From an uncultured Bacilli bacterium (GTDB lineage: Bacteria; Bacillota_I; Bacilli_A; RF39; UBA660), in assembly GCA_934098705.1 (NCBI GenBank), contig CAKOPC010000001.1, positions 335,158 through 399,157 on the forward strand: a stretch of DNA of 64,000 nt, in the 5' to 3' direction. Shown one piece after another: positions 8,510 through 15,378 of the stretch. Numbering within the stretch: position 1 is the stretch's first letter; each line of letters opens with the position of its first letter. The position numbers and the translations under genes were made by a program. A model generated the notes under the pieces. It was not told where the DNA came from. It ran no database searches and saw only the letters and a list, made by a program, of their open reading frames with translations.

Positions 8510-8923
8510 TTATTTTGTTTCTTCTTCCTTTTCTAATTTTACAAGAACATCTTTAGTAACTTTAATAGCATAACCTCTTAAATCATCAACTGCCTTTAAA
8601 ACTACTTCTGTTCCTTCTTTTTTAGCCATTCCATAAAGATCTTCTATTTGATCCTTTATTTCTTCACTTTTCTTTTTAGCAATCTTTAATACTTTTTCTT
8701 TATCTAAATCTTTTAATTCCTTCTCTAGTTTTTTTATCTTCTTTTCAAAATCACATTTTACTTCTTGAACATCAATTTCTTTTACTTTTTGTAAAAGTTC
8801 ATTAAACTTATTTTTTAAATCCTCTCTAGTTTCACTACCTTTTTTAGGGGCAAATAAAAGTCCTAATCCAACTCCTGCTCCTAAACCTAATAATAACTTT
8901 CCAAATCCACTTTTTTTACTCAT
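8510..8923 (-). CDS. YtxH-family envelope/stress protein
   Basis: A 137-residue YtxH-domain protein. A glycine-rich hydrophobic N-terminus (GFGKLLLGLGAGVGLGLLFAP) is followed by KKGSETREDLKNK, the family hallmark, then a long amphipathic helical tail rich in K and E. I chose the ATG at 8921-8923, preceded by AAAGGAA; a longer in-frame reading from 8956 lies wholly inside the upstream gene and lacks a binding site. The start overlaps the end of the DUF948 gene by eight bases, suggesting translational coupling. In Bacillus, ytxG (DUF948) and ytxH form a general-stress operon. A similar envelope role is likely here, but the molecular activity is unknown. Confidence 0.85.
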   Translation of the reverse strand: MSKKSGFGKLLLGLGAGVGLGLLFAPKKGSETREDLKNKFNELLQKVKEIDVQEVKCDFEKKIKKLEKELKDLDKEKVLKIAKKKSEEIKDQIEDLYGMAKKEGTEVVLKAVDDLRGYAIKVTKDVLVKLEKEEETK

Positions 8924-9194
8924 CTTTAATTTCCTTTCTTTTAAACATTTTATCAATTATACTTACAATTTTATCAATAACGGCATCACTAACAATAGAA
9001 ATAGCATCTGTTATACTATCCAAAACATTAAAGATACCGTTAACACTTTTTATCTTTTTCTCAACATCCTTTAGTATTATATTAACTTTCTCTGTTGTTA
9101 TTACAAGTTTTATACAAAAAACTATTAAAAATACTACTAAAATTGATGTTAAAAGCAAAAGTATTGTAAGAAGTACTTGATTATAACCTGACAT
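8916..9194 (-). CDS. DUF948-type (YtxG-like) membrane protein
   Basis: A 92-residue protein with one N-terminal membrane helix (about 5-30) and an amphipathic tail in which serine, valine and isoleucine recur (NGIFNVLDSITDAISIVSDAV). This pattern fits DUF948/YtxG proteins, which pair with YtxH. The stop TAA (8916-8918) overlaps the start of the YtxH-like gene. It starts 13 bases after the acidic protein gene at 9208-10086, so these genes, and probably the lipoprotein gene upstream, are co-transcribed. Biochemical function unknown. Confidence 0.7.
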   Translation of the reverse strand: MSGYNQVLLTILLLLTSILVVFLIVFCIKLVITTEKVNIILKDVEKKIKSVNGIFNVLDSITDAISIVSDAVIDKIVSIIDKMFKRKEIKDE

Positions 9195-9207
9195 TTACTT
9201 ATCCTCC

Positions 9208-10086
9208 TTAATTCTTTTCATCATACATTAAATCTATCAAATCATATAGATTTTTTTCTTCATCCATAACTTTTTCTTCAGCCTTTTTATGTGCTTTTGA
9301 TGTTTCTTGTTCTATTTTTTTATTTTCTTTTATTTCCTCTTCAACTTCTTCAGTTAAATTTTTATTCTTTTTACATCTTGTCATTTTTTCTTTTGCTAAA
9401 TCTTTATAATCCACATCATATTCAAGACCTAAATCTTCAAAATACTCTTCCGCATCTCCTAAAGATATTTTTTCAATACCAGGAGTATCATCATCTTTTT
9501 CCATTTCATAAAGTAAATCTTTGCTTTCTTCTTTTTTTTCTTTTTCTTCTTTTACATTAAAATCTTCTTCTTCAAGTTTTTTTATCTCTCTAGTATTTCC
9601 AAAAGCTTTTTCTCTTACTTCATCTAAAGAAACTGTTTTCTTAGTATCTGTTATAATATCAATATTTGGATTAACTTCATGAGGAAAGCCATCATTTGAT
9701 ACTTCAACATGATCTAAAATACCATAAACTGGTGATATTATAGGAGATGGTTTAAATTTTGTTCTTTCATTTCTCATTACATCTTTTTCATAACCACCAT
9801 ATATTATCTTTTGTTCTTTTACAGGTTCATTATAAGTGGAAACTATAAACTCTTGTTTTGGCACTTCTTCTTTTACTTCTTCTTCAAAATCATCCATATC
9901 AAAAATAATAGGAGCTGTTTCTTTTACTTTATTTATATCGTTTACTTCTGGTTCATCATAATGTCTTATTTTAACCTTTTCCTCCTGATTAATAGTAGCA
10001 TCAACATCAATTTTCTTAGCTATTTCTTCCTGTTCTTCTTCTTCCTCTTCAAATAGTGCATTTTTTATTTTTTCAAATAATTTCAT
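9208..10086 (-). CDS. Acidic, largely disordered protein with ISPVYG motif
   Basis: A 292-residue soluble protein with no recognised domain. It is extremely rich in E, K and D. It begins with a short amphipathic helix (MKLFEKIKNALF) followed by a poly-Glu run (13-18). The only low-charge conserved-looking island is residues 111-125, FKPSPIISPVYGILD, which resembles FKNSQVISPVFGVKRD in the separate protein at 30910-31824. The gene starts with ATG after AGAGGTGA and sits 15 bases after the lipoprotein gene and 13 bases before the DUF948/YtxH pair. A scaffold or adaptor tied to the envelope, using the island as a docking peptide, is a guess. No function is established. Confidence 0.6.
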   Translation of the reverse strand: MKLFEKIKNALFEEEEEEQEEIAKKIDVDATINQEEKVKIRHYDEPEVNDINKVKETAPIIFDMDDFEEEVKEEVPKQEFIVSTYNEPVKEQKIIYGGYEKDVMRNERTKFKPSPIISPVYGILDHVEVSNDGFPHEVNPNIDIITDTKKTVSLDEVREKAFGNTREIKKLEEEDFNVKEEKEKKEESKDLLYEMEKDDDTPGIEKISLGDAEEYFEDLGLEYDVDYKDLAKEKMTRCKKNKNLTEEVEEEIKENKKIEQETSKAHKKAEEKVMDEEKNLYDLIDLMYDEKN

Positions 10087-10101
10087 ATTTTCACCTCTAA
10101 T

Positions 10102-10764
10102 TTATTCTGCTTCATTTAAATCAATTATATCTTCATCTAATTTTTTATTATCTTCTTTTGGATCTTCATCTGCAACCCACTCTAAAAAGTCTGTTGTTTC
10201 ATTTGAAGGACCCAAAATATCATATTTTTCTTCGTTGTATTCCAAAACATTTTTCTTAATTAAACTATCAATTATTTTATCATTATAAGATATACTATTT
10301 AATATAATTAATGATTTAGCTATAGCAGTTTTATAATTATTTGTCAAAACTTCCACCTTTGCATAATTATACATAACTTCGGTAAAATACTTATCATCAC
10401 ATTTTGTAACAAGAATATAACCACAACTTTCTGCCTTATCACAATTTAATATCTTACTATAAAATGGAGCATTTTCTTCATTTATTTTATAATCATTTAC
10501 TATTTTTTTATAATATCCTGTTATATCAACATACAAATAATATTTATCATCAAATGACTTTAAAACAATATTATTTGAACTATCATTAATTAAATTCATA
10601 TCCTCTAATACATAGATTTTATATCCCTTAAAAGCTTGATTAGGCTTAGCTTTTGTTTTTAATGATGATACTACAACATCATCAACATTTCCTTTATTAA
10701 CATTATAACAACCAGTTAAACACAAAATCATAAGCATTACTAAGGGTAAAAAATATTTTTTCAT
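10102..10764 (-). CDS. Lipoprotein of unknown function
   Basis: A 220-residue exported lipoprotein: the N-terminal signal peptide ends in the lipobox LTGC, with the modified cysteine at about residue 19. The mature part has a mixed alpha/beta look with two close cysteine pairs (NCDKAESC and TKCDD) and ends in an acidic tail (about 190-220). No family is recognised. It starts 26 bases after trmB and precedes the acidic protein gene by 15 bases, so it probably belongs to the same transcript as the envelope genes 8510-10086. Confidence 0.7.
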   Translation of the reverse strand: MKKYFLPLVMLMILCLTGCYNVNKGNVDDVVVSSLKTKAKPNQAFKGYKIYVLEDMNLINDSSNNIVLKSFDDKYYLYVDITGYYKKIVNDYKINEENAPFYSKILNCDKAESCGYILVTKCDDKYFTEVMYNYAKVEVLTNNYKTAIAKSLIILNSISYNDKIIDSLIKKNVLEYNEEKYDILGPSNETTDFLEWVADEDPKEDNKKLDEDIIDLNEAE

Positions 10765-10790
10765 ATAACACCTCTATTATAACAAATTAA

Positions 10791-11417
10791 TTAATTTTTG
10801 TATACAAAAACCATATAGATTCTTGCACCTTTTTTTATAAATTTTTCTTCATACTCAGTTAATATATTATCAAAAGAATCATCGTTTTGCAAATCAAGTG
10901 ATATTTTATCTATTTTATAACCATGATCTACAAATGATTTAAGTGAATATTCAAAAAGCTCTCTATTATCTGTTTTAAACTGTATTTTACAAGAATTTTT
11001 AAATATCTTATCATATATTTCTAAAAAGAAAGGACTTGTAAGTCTTCTTTTAGCATGTCTTTTCTTAGGCCAAGGATCAGAAAAATTTAAATATAACATA
11101 TCAATTTCTTTATCAAATAAATTACCAATATCTTTAGCATCATAATTCATTAAAATTAAATTACTTGGTAAATGTTCATCTCTTACAGCAAGTGCAAGTA
11201 CACTATCTTGTTTTTCAAGTCCTATATAATTAATGGAAGGATTATTTAAAGCAAGTGTCTTTATAAACTTTCCTTTACCTATTCCAATTTCTAAATGTAT
11301 TTCATTAGAATTATTAAAAAGTTCACTAAATTTTCCTTTATAACAACAAGGATCATTCAAAACATTAGGACAACTTTTTAAAATTATATCTTTATTTTTA
11401 ACATTTCTAAGTCGCAT
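10791..11417 (-). CDS. trmB: tRNA (guanine-N7-)-methyltransferase
   Basis: Adds the N7 methyl group to guanosine 46 in the variable loop of tRNA, using S-adenosylmethionine. Its 208 residues match the family. The SAM-binding motif is HLEIGIGKGKF (about 38-48), and the signature DPWPKKRHAKRRL (about 117-129) contains the catalytic and tRNA-contacting residues. The C-terminal TxYExxF-type segment (LTEYEEKF) is also present. It is the first gene of a minus-strand run that continues into a lipoprotein gene. The start ATG is followed by RLRNVKNK, as in other Bacilli. Identification is secure. Confidence 0.95.
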   Translation of the reverse strand: MRLRNVKNKDIILKSCPNVLNDPCCYKGKFSELFNNSNEIHLEIGIGKGKFIKTLALNNPSINYIGLEKQDSVLALAVRDEHLPSNLILMNYDAKDIGNLFDKEIDMLYLNFSDPWPKKRHAKRRLTSPFFLEIYDKIFKNSCKIQFKTDNRELFEYSLKSFVDHGYKIDKISLDLQNDDSFDNILTEYEEKFIKKGARIYMVFVYKN

Positions 11418-11472
11418 AATTTAACACCCAGAAATATTATACAATATTTATTAAATAAAATAAAGATACAAG

Positions 11473-11481
11473 CATAAAATA
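11473..11481 (+). promoter_or_regulatory. Possible mother-cell sigma factor -10 element
   Basis: CATAAAATA matches the CATANNNTA -10 consensus shared by sporulation sigma-E/sigma-K promoters. It is 21 bases before the ATG of the small coiled-coil protein. No convincing -35 element was found, so support is weak. Confidence 0.25.
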
Positions 11482-11502
11482 TTTATATAAGGAGGACTTT
11501 TT

Positions 11503-11724
11503 ATGATACCAAATAACAACCCAAATATGATGATGCAACAAATGCCTATGATGCCAAATAACCCTTATTATCAAGGTTATCCTATGCCAAATCAAGGATA
11601 TAGTGATATAAATATGCTAGAAAAAAGAGTAAATGATTTAGAACAAAAAGTAATGATGTTAGAAAAAAAGATACAAGAAAAAAACTATAATGATCCTTAC
11701 ACATCAAGTATGTATATGATGTAA
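11503..11724 (+). CDS. Small Met/Pro/Asn/Tyr-rich coiled-coil protein
   Basis: A 73-residue protein. The first ~35 residues are low complexity (many M, N, P, Q, Y, with NPYYQGYPMPNQGY). Residues about 37-62 form a clear heptad coiled coil (MLEKRVNDLEQKVMMLEKK). An excellent AAGGAGGA site precedes the ATG, and a hairpin terminator follows the stop at once, so it is a real single-gene unit. Tyr/Met/Pro-rich tails with a short coiled coil are common among small spore coat proteins. The neighbouring Cse60-like gene and a possible mother-cell -10 box agree with that, but this role is inference. Confidence 0.6.
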   Translation: MIPNNNPNMMMQQMPMMPNNPYYQGYPMPNQGYSDINMLEKRVNDLEQKVMMLEKKIQEKNYNDPYTSSMYMM

Positions 11725-11750
11725 TAACTTACAAATAAAGTAAGTTATTA
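11722..11750. terminator. Bidirectional terminator
   Basis: Perfect 11-bp stem TAATAACTTAC (11722-11732) with GTAAGTTATTA (11740-11750), 7-base loop. It serves the plus gene ending at 11724 and the minus gene ending at 11748. Confidence 0.75.
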
Positions 11751-11918
11751 TTTATATACAATCATGGCACTAAAACAGTATATTTGATCCTCACTATATA
11801 TAGAGCAACTAACAGAAAACTTAATATCCAAAACATCACAAGTTGTTGTATTAAAAAATTCATTTATCTTATCCTCTAAATCCTTTTCATGAGCCTCATC
11901 AAAGATTGCAACTTTCAT
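11748..11918 (-). CDS. Cse60-like sporulation protein
   Basis: A 56-residue protein resembling Bacillus Cse60, a sigma-E-controlled sporulation protein of 60 residues and unknown biochemistry. The matching phrases are FDEAHEKDLEDKINEF near the start and EDQIYCFSAMIVYK at the end. I chose the ATG at 11916-11918 because GGTGAT sits just upstream; the in-frame ATG four codons earlier overlaps that site. It stands alone between two hairpins. With SASP and the GerA operon it is further evidence of sporulation. Confidence 0.8.
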   Translation of the reverse strand: MKVAIFDEAHEKDLEDKINEFFNTTTCDVLDIKFSVSCSIYSEDQIYCFSAMIVYK

Positions 11919-11949
11919 ATAAATCACCATCTTTATAATAGTTTAAGTA

Positions 11950-11986
11950 AAAATAAAAATATGTCGAACAAACATATTTTTATTTT
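11950..11986 (-). terminator. Terminator of the membrane protein/sortase unit
   Basis: Long inverted repeat AAAATAAAAATATGT (about 11950-11964) with ACATATTTTTATTTT (about 11972-11986), just after the stop at 11980 on the minus strand. Confidence 0.7.
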
Positions 11987-12705
11987 AAAAATTCCTCATA
12001 TATCTTTTTTTTATCAATACTATCTTTAAACTCTTCATCACTCATAAATTTAAAATCTTCATCTTTTGTTTCATCTGTAACTATTTTTTCAATTACATCC
12101 CCTTGCTTTTCTTCCATTTCATAAAACTTATTCTTTTCTATATTTTGCATTATTTTAGAAGCAATAAAGTCAACTATATATATAAATACCCAAATACCAA
12201 ATATAAAGGTACTCTCTTGTATTAAAACAGTTAAAGTTTCATTTTGATAAACACTTGTTTTTTCATATATATTTATATTATTTTTTATAATAGTATCAAG
12301 TGATAATATAAAAAGTATTAAAATATTAAAGAAACTTATAATAGAAACTATTTTTATAAAACCTGTTTTATAATGTGATAATAACACTTTTATAAGTAAT
12401 AAAATAGCAAGTATTATCATACATAAATAAGCAATTATATTAGGAAAATAAAAGAAAGTAAATATTTGATCTACTAAATTATCACTAAGTGTTAAAATAG
12501 TTTTACTATACTTTATAACTATCATTAAACAAATAATAAAGTAATTAACTGCCACTACATATTTTAATATTTTATTTTTAAGCCTTTTATATAAAAGTAA
12601 AACAAAGGTAGTAAGTAAAAATATAACTATTAACGCTATAAAAAAAGGAGAAGATGTAATTAAATCAAATAATATTTTTAATCTATCAAAAACATTATAA
12701 TTCAT
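11980..12705 (-). CDS. Multi-pass membrane protein of unknown function
   Basis: A 241-residue protein with about six hydrophobic segments (roughly 17-38, 45-63, 85-110, 118-138, 158-185) and a charged cytosolic C-terminus rich in E, D and K (about 190-241). No family recognised. The ATG follows a strong AAGGAGGAA site, only 21 bases after the sortase stop. It therefore ends the pilin-sortase-membrane protein operon and could be an assembly accessory. That role rests on position alone. Confidence 0.6.
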   Translation of the reverse strand: MNYNVFDRLKILFDLITSSPFFIALIVIFLLTTFVLLLYKRLKNKILKYVVAVNYFIICLMIVIKYSKTILTLSDNLVDQIFTFFYFPNIIAYLCMIILAILLLIKVLLSHYKTGFIKIVSIISFFNILILFILSLDTIIKNNINIYEKTSVYQNETLTVLIQESTFIFGIWVFIYIVDFIASKIMQNIEKNKFYEMEEKQGDVIEKIVTDETKDEDFKFMSDEEFKDSIDKKKIYEEFLK

Positions 12706-12726
12706 AATTCATTCCTCCTTTTTATT

Positions 12727-13428
12727 TTATATATTAGTTTTCTTAACTAAATCAGCGATAAAAACAGTTTGTTTATCTTTTGTTCCCCAAGTACAAGTAA
12801 CAAGAGCAAGCGTTGTATTTCTTGAATTTCTATATATAGAAACACTACCTGTTTTTTTAACCTCATAAATATTTGTAATTTTATATTCATATTTTACGTT
12901 ATTATAATAAATATACACATCATCATCTTTGGTAAGTTTCCATAAATTTTTAAAGTAACAATACCAACATGTACCATTATGAGATGCCATAACCATTAAA
13001 CTACCATCTACATCTGGATATGATGATTCTTTCATAATTTCAATATTTCTATTAACATTATTATATTTAGAATCAATAGATACAAAACCTTTTTTTAAAT
13101 TAACTTTAGGTATTTCAAGTACCCCAACATAATCATAATAAATTGTATTATCACTACTACTAGGATTAGATGGAGTACTATTATTATTAGGTTCCTTATT
13201 ATCATTATTTATAATATCATTAATAGTATCATTTTTATCAGACAAATCCTCATCATTTTTTAAAGTATTATCATTTATTTCCTGTACCTTTTCTATTTCC
13301 AAAGTTATTTTATCATAAACTTTATCTTTTTTAGATAACAAATAATCATAACTTATAAGGAAAAAACCAAGTACAATTATAAGAATTGATACAACAACTA
13401 AAAATCTTTTTGACTTATATTTTTTCAT
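12727..13428 (-). CDS. Sortase, class B/D-like, with Gln in place of the usual catalytic Arg
   Basis: Membrane transpeptidase that cuts sorting signals and links surface proteins to peptidoglycan or to each other. An N-terminal anchor helix (about 8-28) is followed by a disordered Asn/Asp/Ser-rich linker to about residue 95 and then the sortase barrel. His150 lies in ASHNG and Cys212 in LVTCTWG. The usual downstream arginine is replaced: the corresponding position is Gln220 (KDKQTVFIADLV). I chose the ATG at 13426-13428, overlapping the pilin stop by 14 bases; an in-frame GTG further upstream lies deeper in the pilin gene. The gene directly follows its likely substrate. Class assignment is tentative. 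Confidence 0.85.
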   Translation of the reverse strand: MKKYKSKRFLVVVSILIIVLGFFLISYDYLLSKKDKVYDKITLEIEKVQEINDNTLKNDEDLSDKNDTINDIINNDNKEPNNNSTPSNPSSSDNTIYYDYVGVLEIPKVNLKKGFVSIDSKYNNVNRNIEIMKESSYPDVDGSLMVMASHNGTCWYCYFKNLWKLTKDDDVYIYYNNVKYEYKITNIYEVKKTGSVSIYRNSRNTTLALVTCTWGTKDKQTVFIADLVKKTNI

Positions 13429-15292
13429 AACCTTTTTTATATAGAACAAATCCTCCAACACCTATAAGTAATATTCCAATAATAATTGTTAAATATGTAA
13501 CGGATAACGTATCAGGTACAACAACTGGTACTGTATTGTAAACATTTATTGTAAGTCCATTTATATCAAAACTAACATCTTGATTATCACTTACAATACT
13601 TCCATCTTCTAAAACAGTAAATACTAAATTGTTTTTTAACTTTTCATACTTTTTAGGAGCAGATACTTCTTCTAGAATATATTTACCAGGGTCCAAAGCT
13701 ATTCTATAACTTGATTTTGATGTTGTAAATTCTGCAACTTTAGTTTTATCAGCCTTAATTAATCTAAATACAGCACCCTCTATAAATTCTTTAGTTGCAC
13801 TATCAAGTTTATTAATAGCTATTTTACCTCTTTCATTTTTTATAATTAAACTTGCTCCATCAGTACTTAAAATAACAAGTTTTGATGGATCATTTAATAT
13901 TTCTATCTTTTTATCACTTGAAACTTTTATAGTAAATGGTTCAATTAATGAATATCCAGTAGGAGATTGTGTTTCATAGAATCTATAAACGCCCTCTTCT
14001 ATAGCAAATTTTGTACCAAGTTTTCCAACAGCAATTTCCCCAATAGTTTTAAAAGTATTAGTTTTTTCATCCTTTATTTCAATGACAAATATAGAACCAT
14101 CTAATCTATTACCATCCATATCTTCTTTATAAAGATTTAAATATGTTGGATTATTAACAAAAGGTATTTTTTCATTTAAATTAGTACTTGAAATAGTAAA
14201 TTCTTTACTATTTGATAAAACTAAAGAACCAGTACTATTAGATACTTCAACTAATCTATAATTTCCAAGTGGTAAACTATCATATTTTATAACACCATTA
14301 TCATCAGTTGTTTTATCAGGTATTAAATCCCCATTTAAATATGTTGCTTGTTTATATGTTCCAGAAGATGTCTTTACTTCAAGTCTAAACTTAACATTAG
14401 AAAGTGGATTATTAGTTGTACCATCAGTCTTTGTTAAAATAACACTTCCTAAAGAATTTTTTACCTTTACCGTATAAGTTGTACCATAAGCTAGTGTTAA
14501 AAGTGTTGATGATTCGTTTTTAGACTGTTTTCCACTAGCATCAATATATGAAATATTAACAAACATATCATCTGTTACTTCTTCACTTAAAGTTGCTTGA
14601 AGAGTGTCATTTAAATAAAATGTTTTTGTTTCACCACATTTTATTTCCTGTGTTTCTCCTGCAACATGAATAGTAAAGGTACCATCATCAAAATTATTAC
14701 ACTCTTTAACTACTTTTATAATTGGATTACAATGTTTAGAATAAGCAACATTTAATAATTTATCTGTACTATCTTCTTCATTTTCATATTCAACTAAATA
14801 GAAAAATTCAGTACTTGATGGGCACTTACCATCCTCTATTAATTTCATCTGGGCATCACTTAATTCTTGATTAGATGTAACAAAACCCTCATCAAAGTAA
14901 ACATTTATTTTAGGGTAAGATGATAAATTATCCCATATTTCAGCTTGTATTTCCTTAGCTTCTTTATTTTTTACATCTAAACATGTAACATAAGCAGTTG
15001 AAGGATTATTTTTATCTGTTGACATTTTATAAGTATAATCGTTAGTATCATCAGCACCTTTAAATGGTACACTACATTTTGGTGTATAAAAATTAACACC
15101 AGAATCACCATTAAAACCAATGTTATAAATATTAACCGTATCCCCATCACAGTCATAAGTAGCACCACTTGCCCCCTTATTACGAACTGTTAAAGTTTCA
15201 CTTGTATTATCTGCTAAAACAATACCTAAAAAAGTAAAGAATAAAGTAAAACTTAATAAACTAAATAATAATTTGTTTTTCTTTTTTTTCAT
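13415..15292 (-). CDS. SpaA-type pilin/surface protein with VPDTL sorting signal
   Basis: A 625-residue exported protein: signal peptide (about 1-27), a Cys-containing N-terminal region (about 30-270), then three SpaA/Cna_B-type domains beginning near GSVILTKTDG, YLNLYKEDMDG and GKIAINKLDS. Each closes with an LVEVSN/FYETQSP/LEEVSAP-type glutamate strand expected to form an internal Lys-Asn isopeptide bond. The C-terminus has VPDTL (592-596), a hydrophobic helix and a KKGYEKI tail, a variant of LPxTG. The sortase gene overlaps its 3' end. The start ATG follows AGGAGAG. It is either a pilus backbone/tip or a wall-anchored adhesin. Only one pilin gene is present, which favours a single wall protein or a minimal fibre. 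Confidence 0.88.
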   Translation of the reverse strand: MKKKKNKLLFSLLSFTLFFTFLGIVLADNTSETLTVRNKGASGATYDCDGDTVNIYNIGFNGDSGVNFYTPKCSVPFKGADDTNDYTYKMSTDKNNPSTAYVTCLDVKNKEAKEIQAEIWDNLSSYPKINVYFDEGFVTSNQELSDAQMKLIEDGKCPSSTEFFYLVEYENEEDSTDKLLNVAYSKHCNPIIKVVKECNNFDDGTFTIHVAGETQEIKCGETKTFYLNDTLQATLSEEVTDDMFVNISYIDASGKQSKNESSTLLTLAYGTTYTVKVKNSLGSVILTKTDGTTNNPLSNVKFRLEVKTSSGTYKQATYLNGDLIPDKTTDDNGVIKYDSLPLGNYRLVEVSNSTGSLVLSNSKEFTISSTNLNEKIPFVNNPTYLNLYKEDMDGNRLDGSIFVIEIKDEKTNTFKTIGEIAVGKLGTKFAIEEGVYRFYETQSPTGYSLIEPFTIKVSSDKKIEILNDPSKLVILSTDGASLIIKNERGKIAINKLDSATKEFIEGAVFRLIKADKTKVAEFTTSKSSYRIALDPGKYILEEVSAPKKYEKLKNNLVFTVLEDGSIVSDNQDVSFDINGLTINVYNTVPVVVPDTLSVTYLTIIIGILLIGVGGFVLYKKGYEKI

Positions 15293-15321
15293 AACAAAAA
15301 CACTCTCCTATCTTTATCTAA

Positions 15322-15350
15322 ATTATAGCAAAAATAAAAAAAATAGTAAA
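15322..15350 (-). promoter_or_regulatory. Promoter of the pilin-sortase operon
   Basis: Minus strand TTTACT (15345-15350), 17-base spacer, TATAAT (15322-15327), about 30 bases before the pilin start codon. The -35 box is inside the leuS terminator stem. Confidence 0.55.
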
Positions 15351-15378
15351 TACTATTTAACAACAATATTTACTATTT
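15338..15378 (-). terminator. Terminator of leuS
   Basis: 12-bp inverted repeat AAATAGTAAATA (15341-15352) with TATTTACTATTT (15367-15378), followed on the minus strand by a long T run. The stem begins inside the leuS 3' end. Confidence 0.7.

Noticed and set aside
9291..10056. Plus-strand Phe/Leu/Tyr-rich reading frames opposite the acidic protein gene
   Set aside because: They are the antisense of Glu/Lys codons (TTC/TTT), without binding sites or plausible composition.
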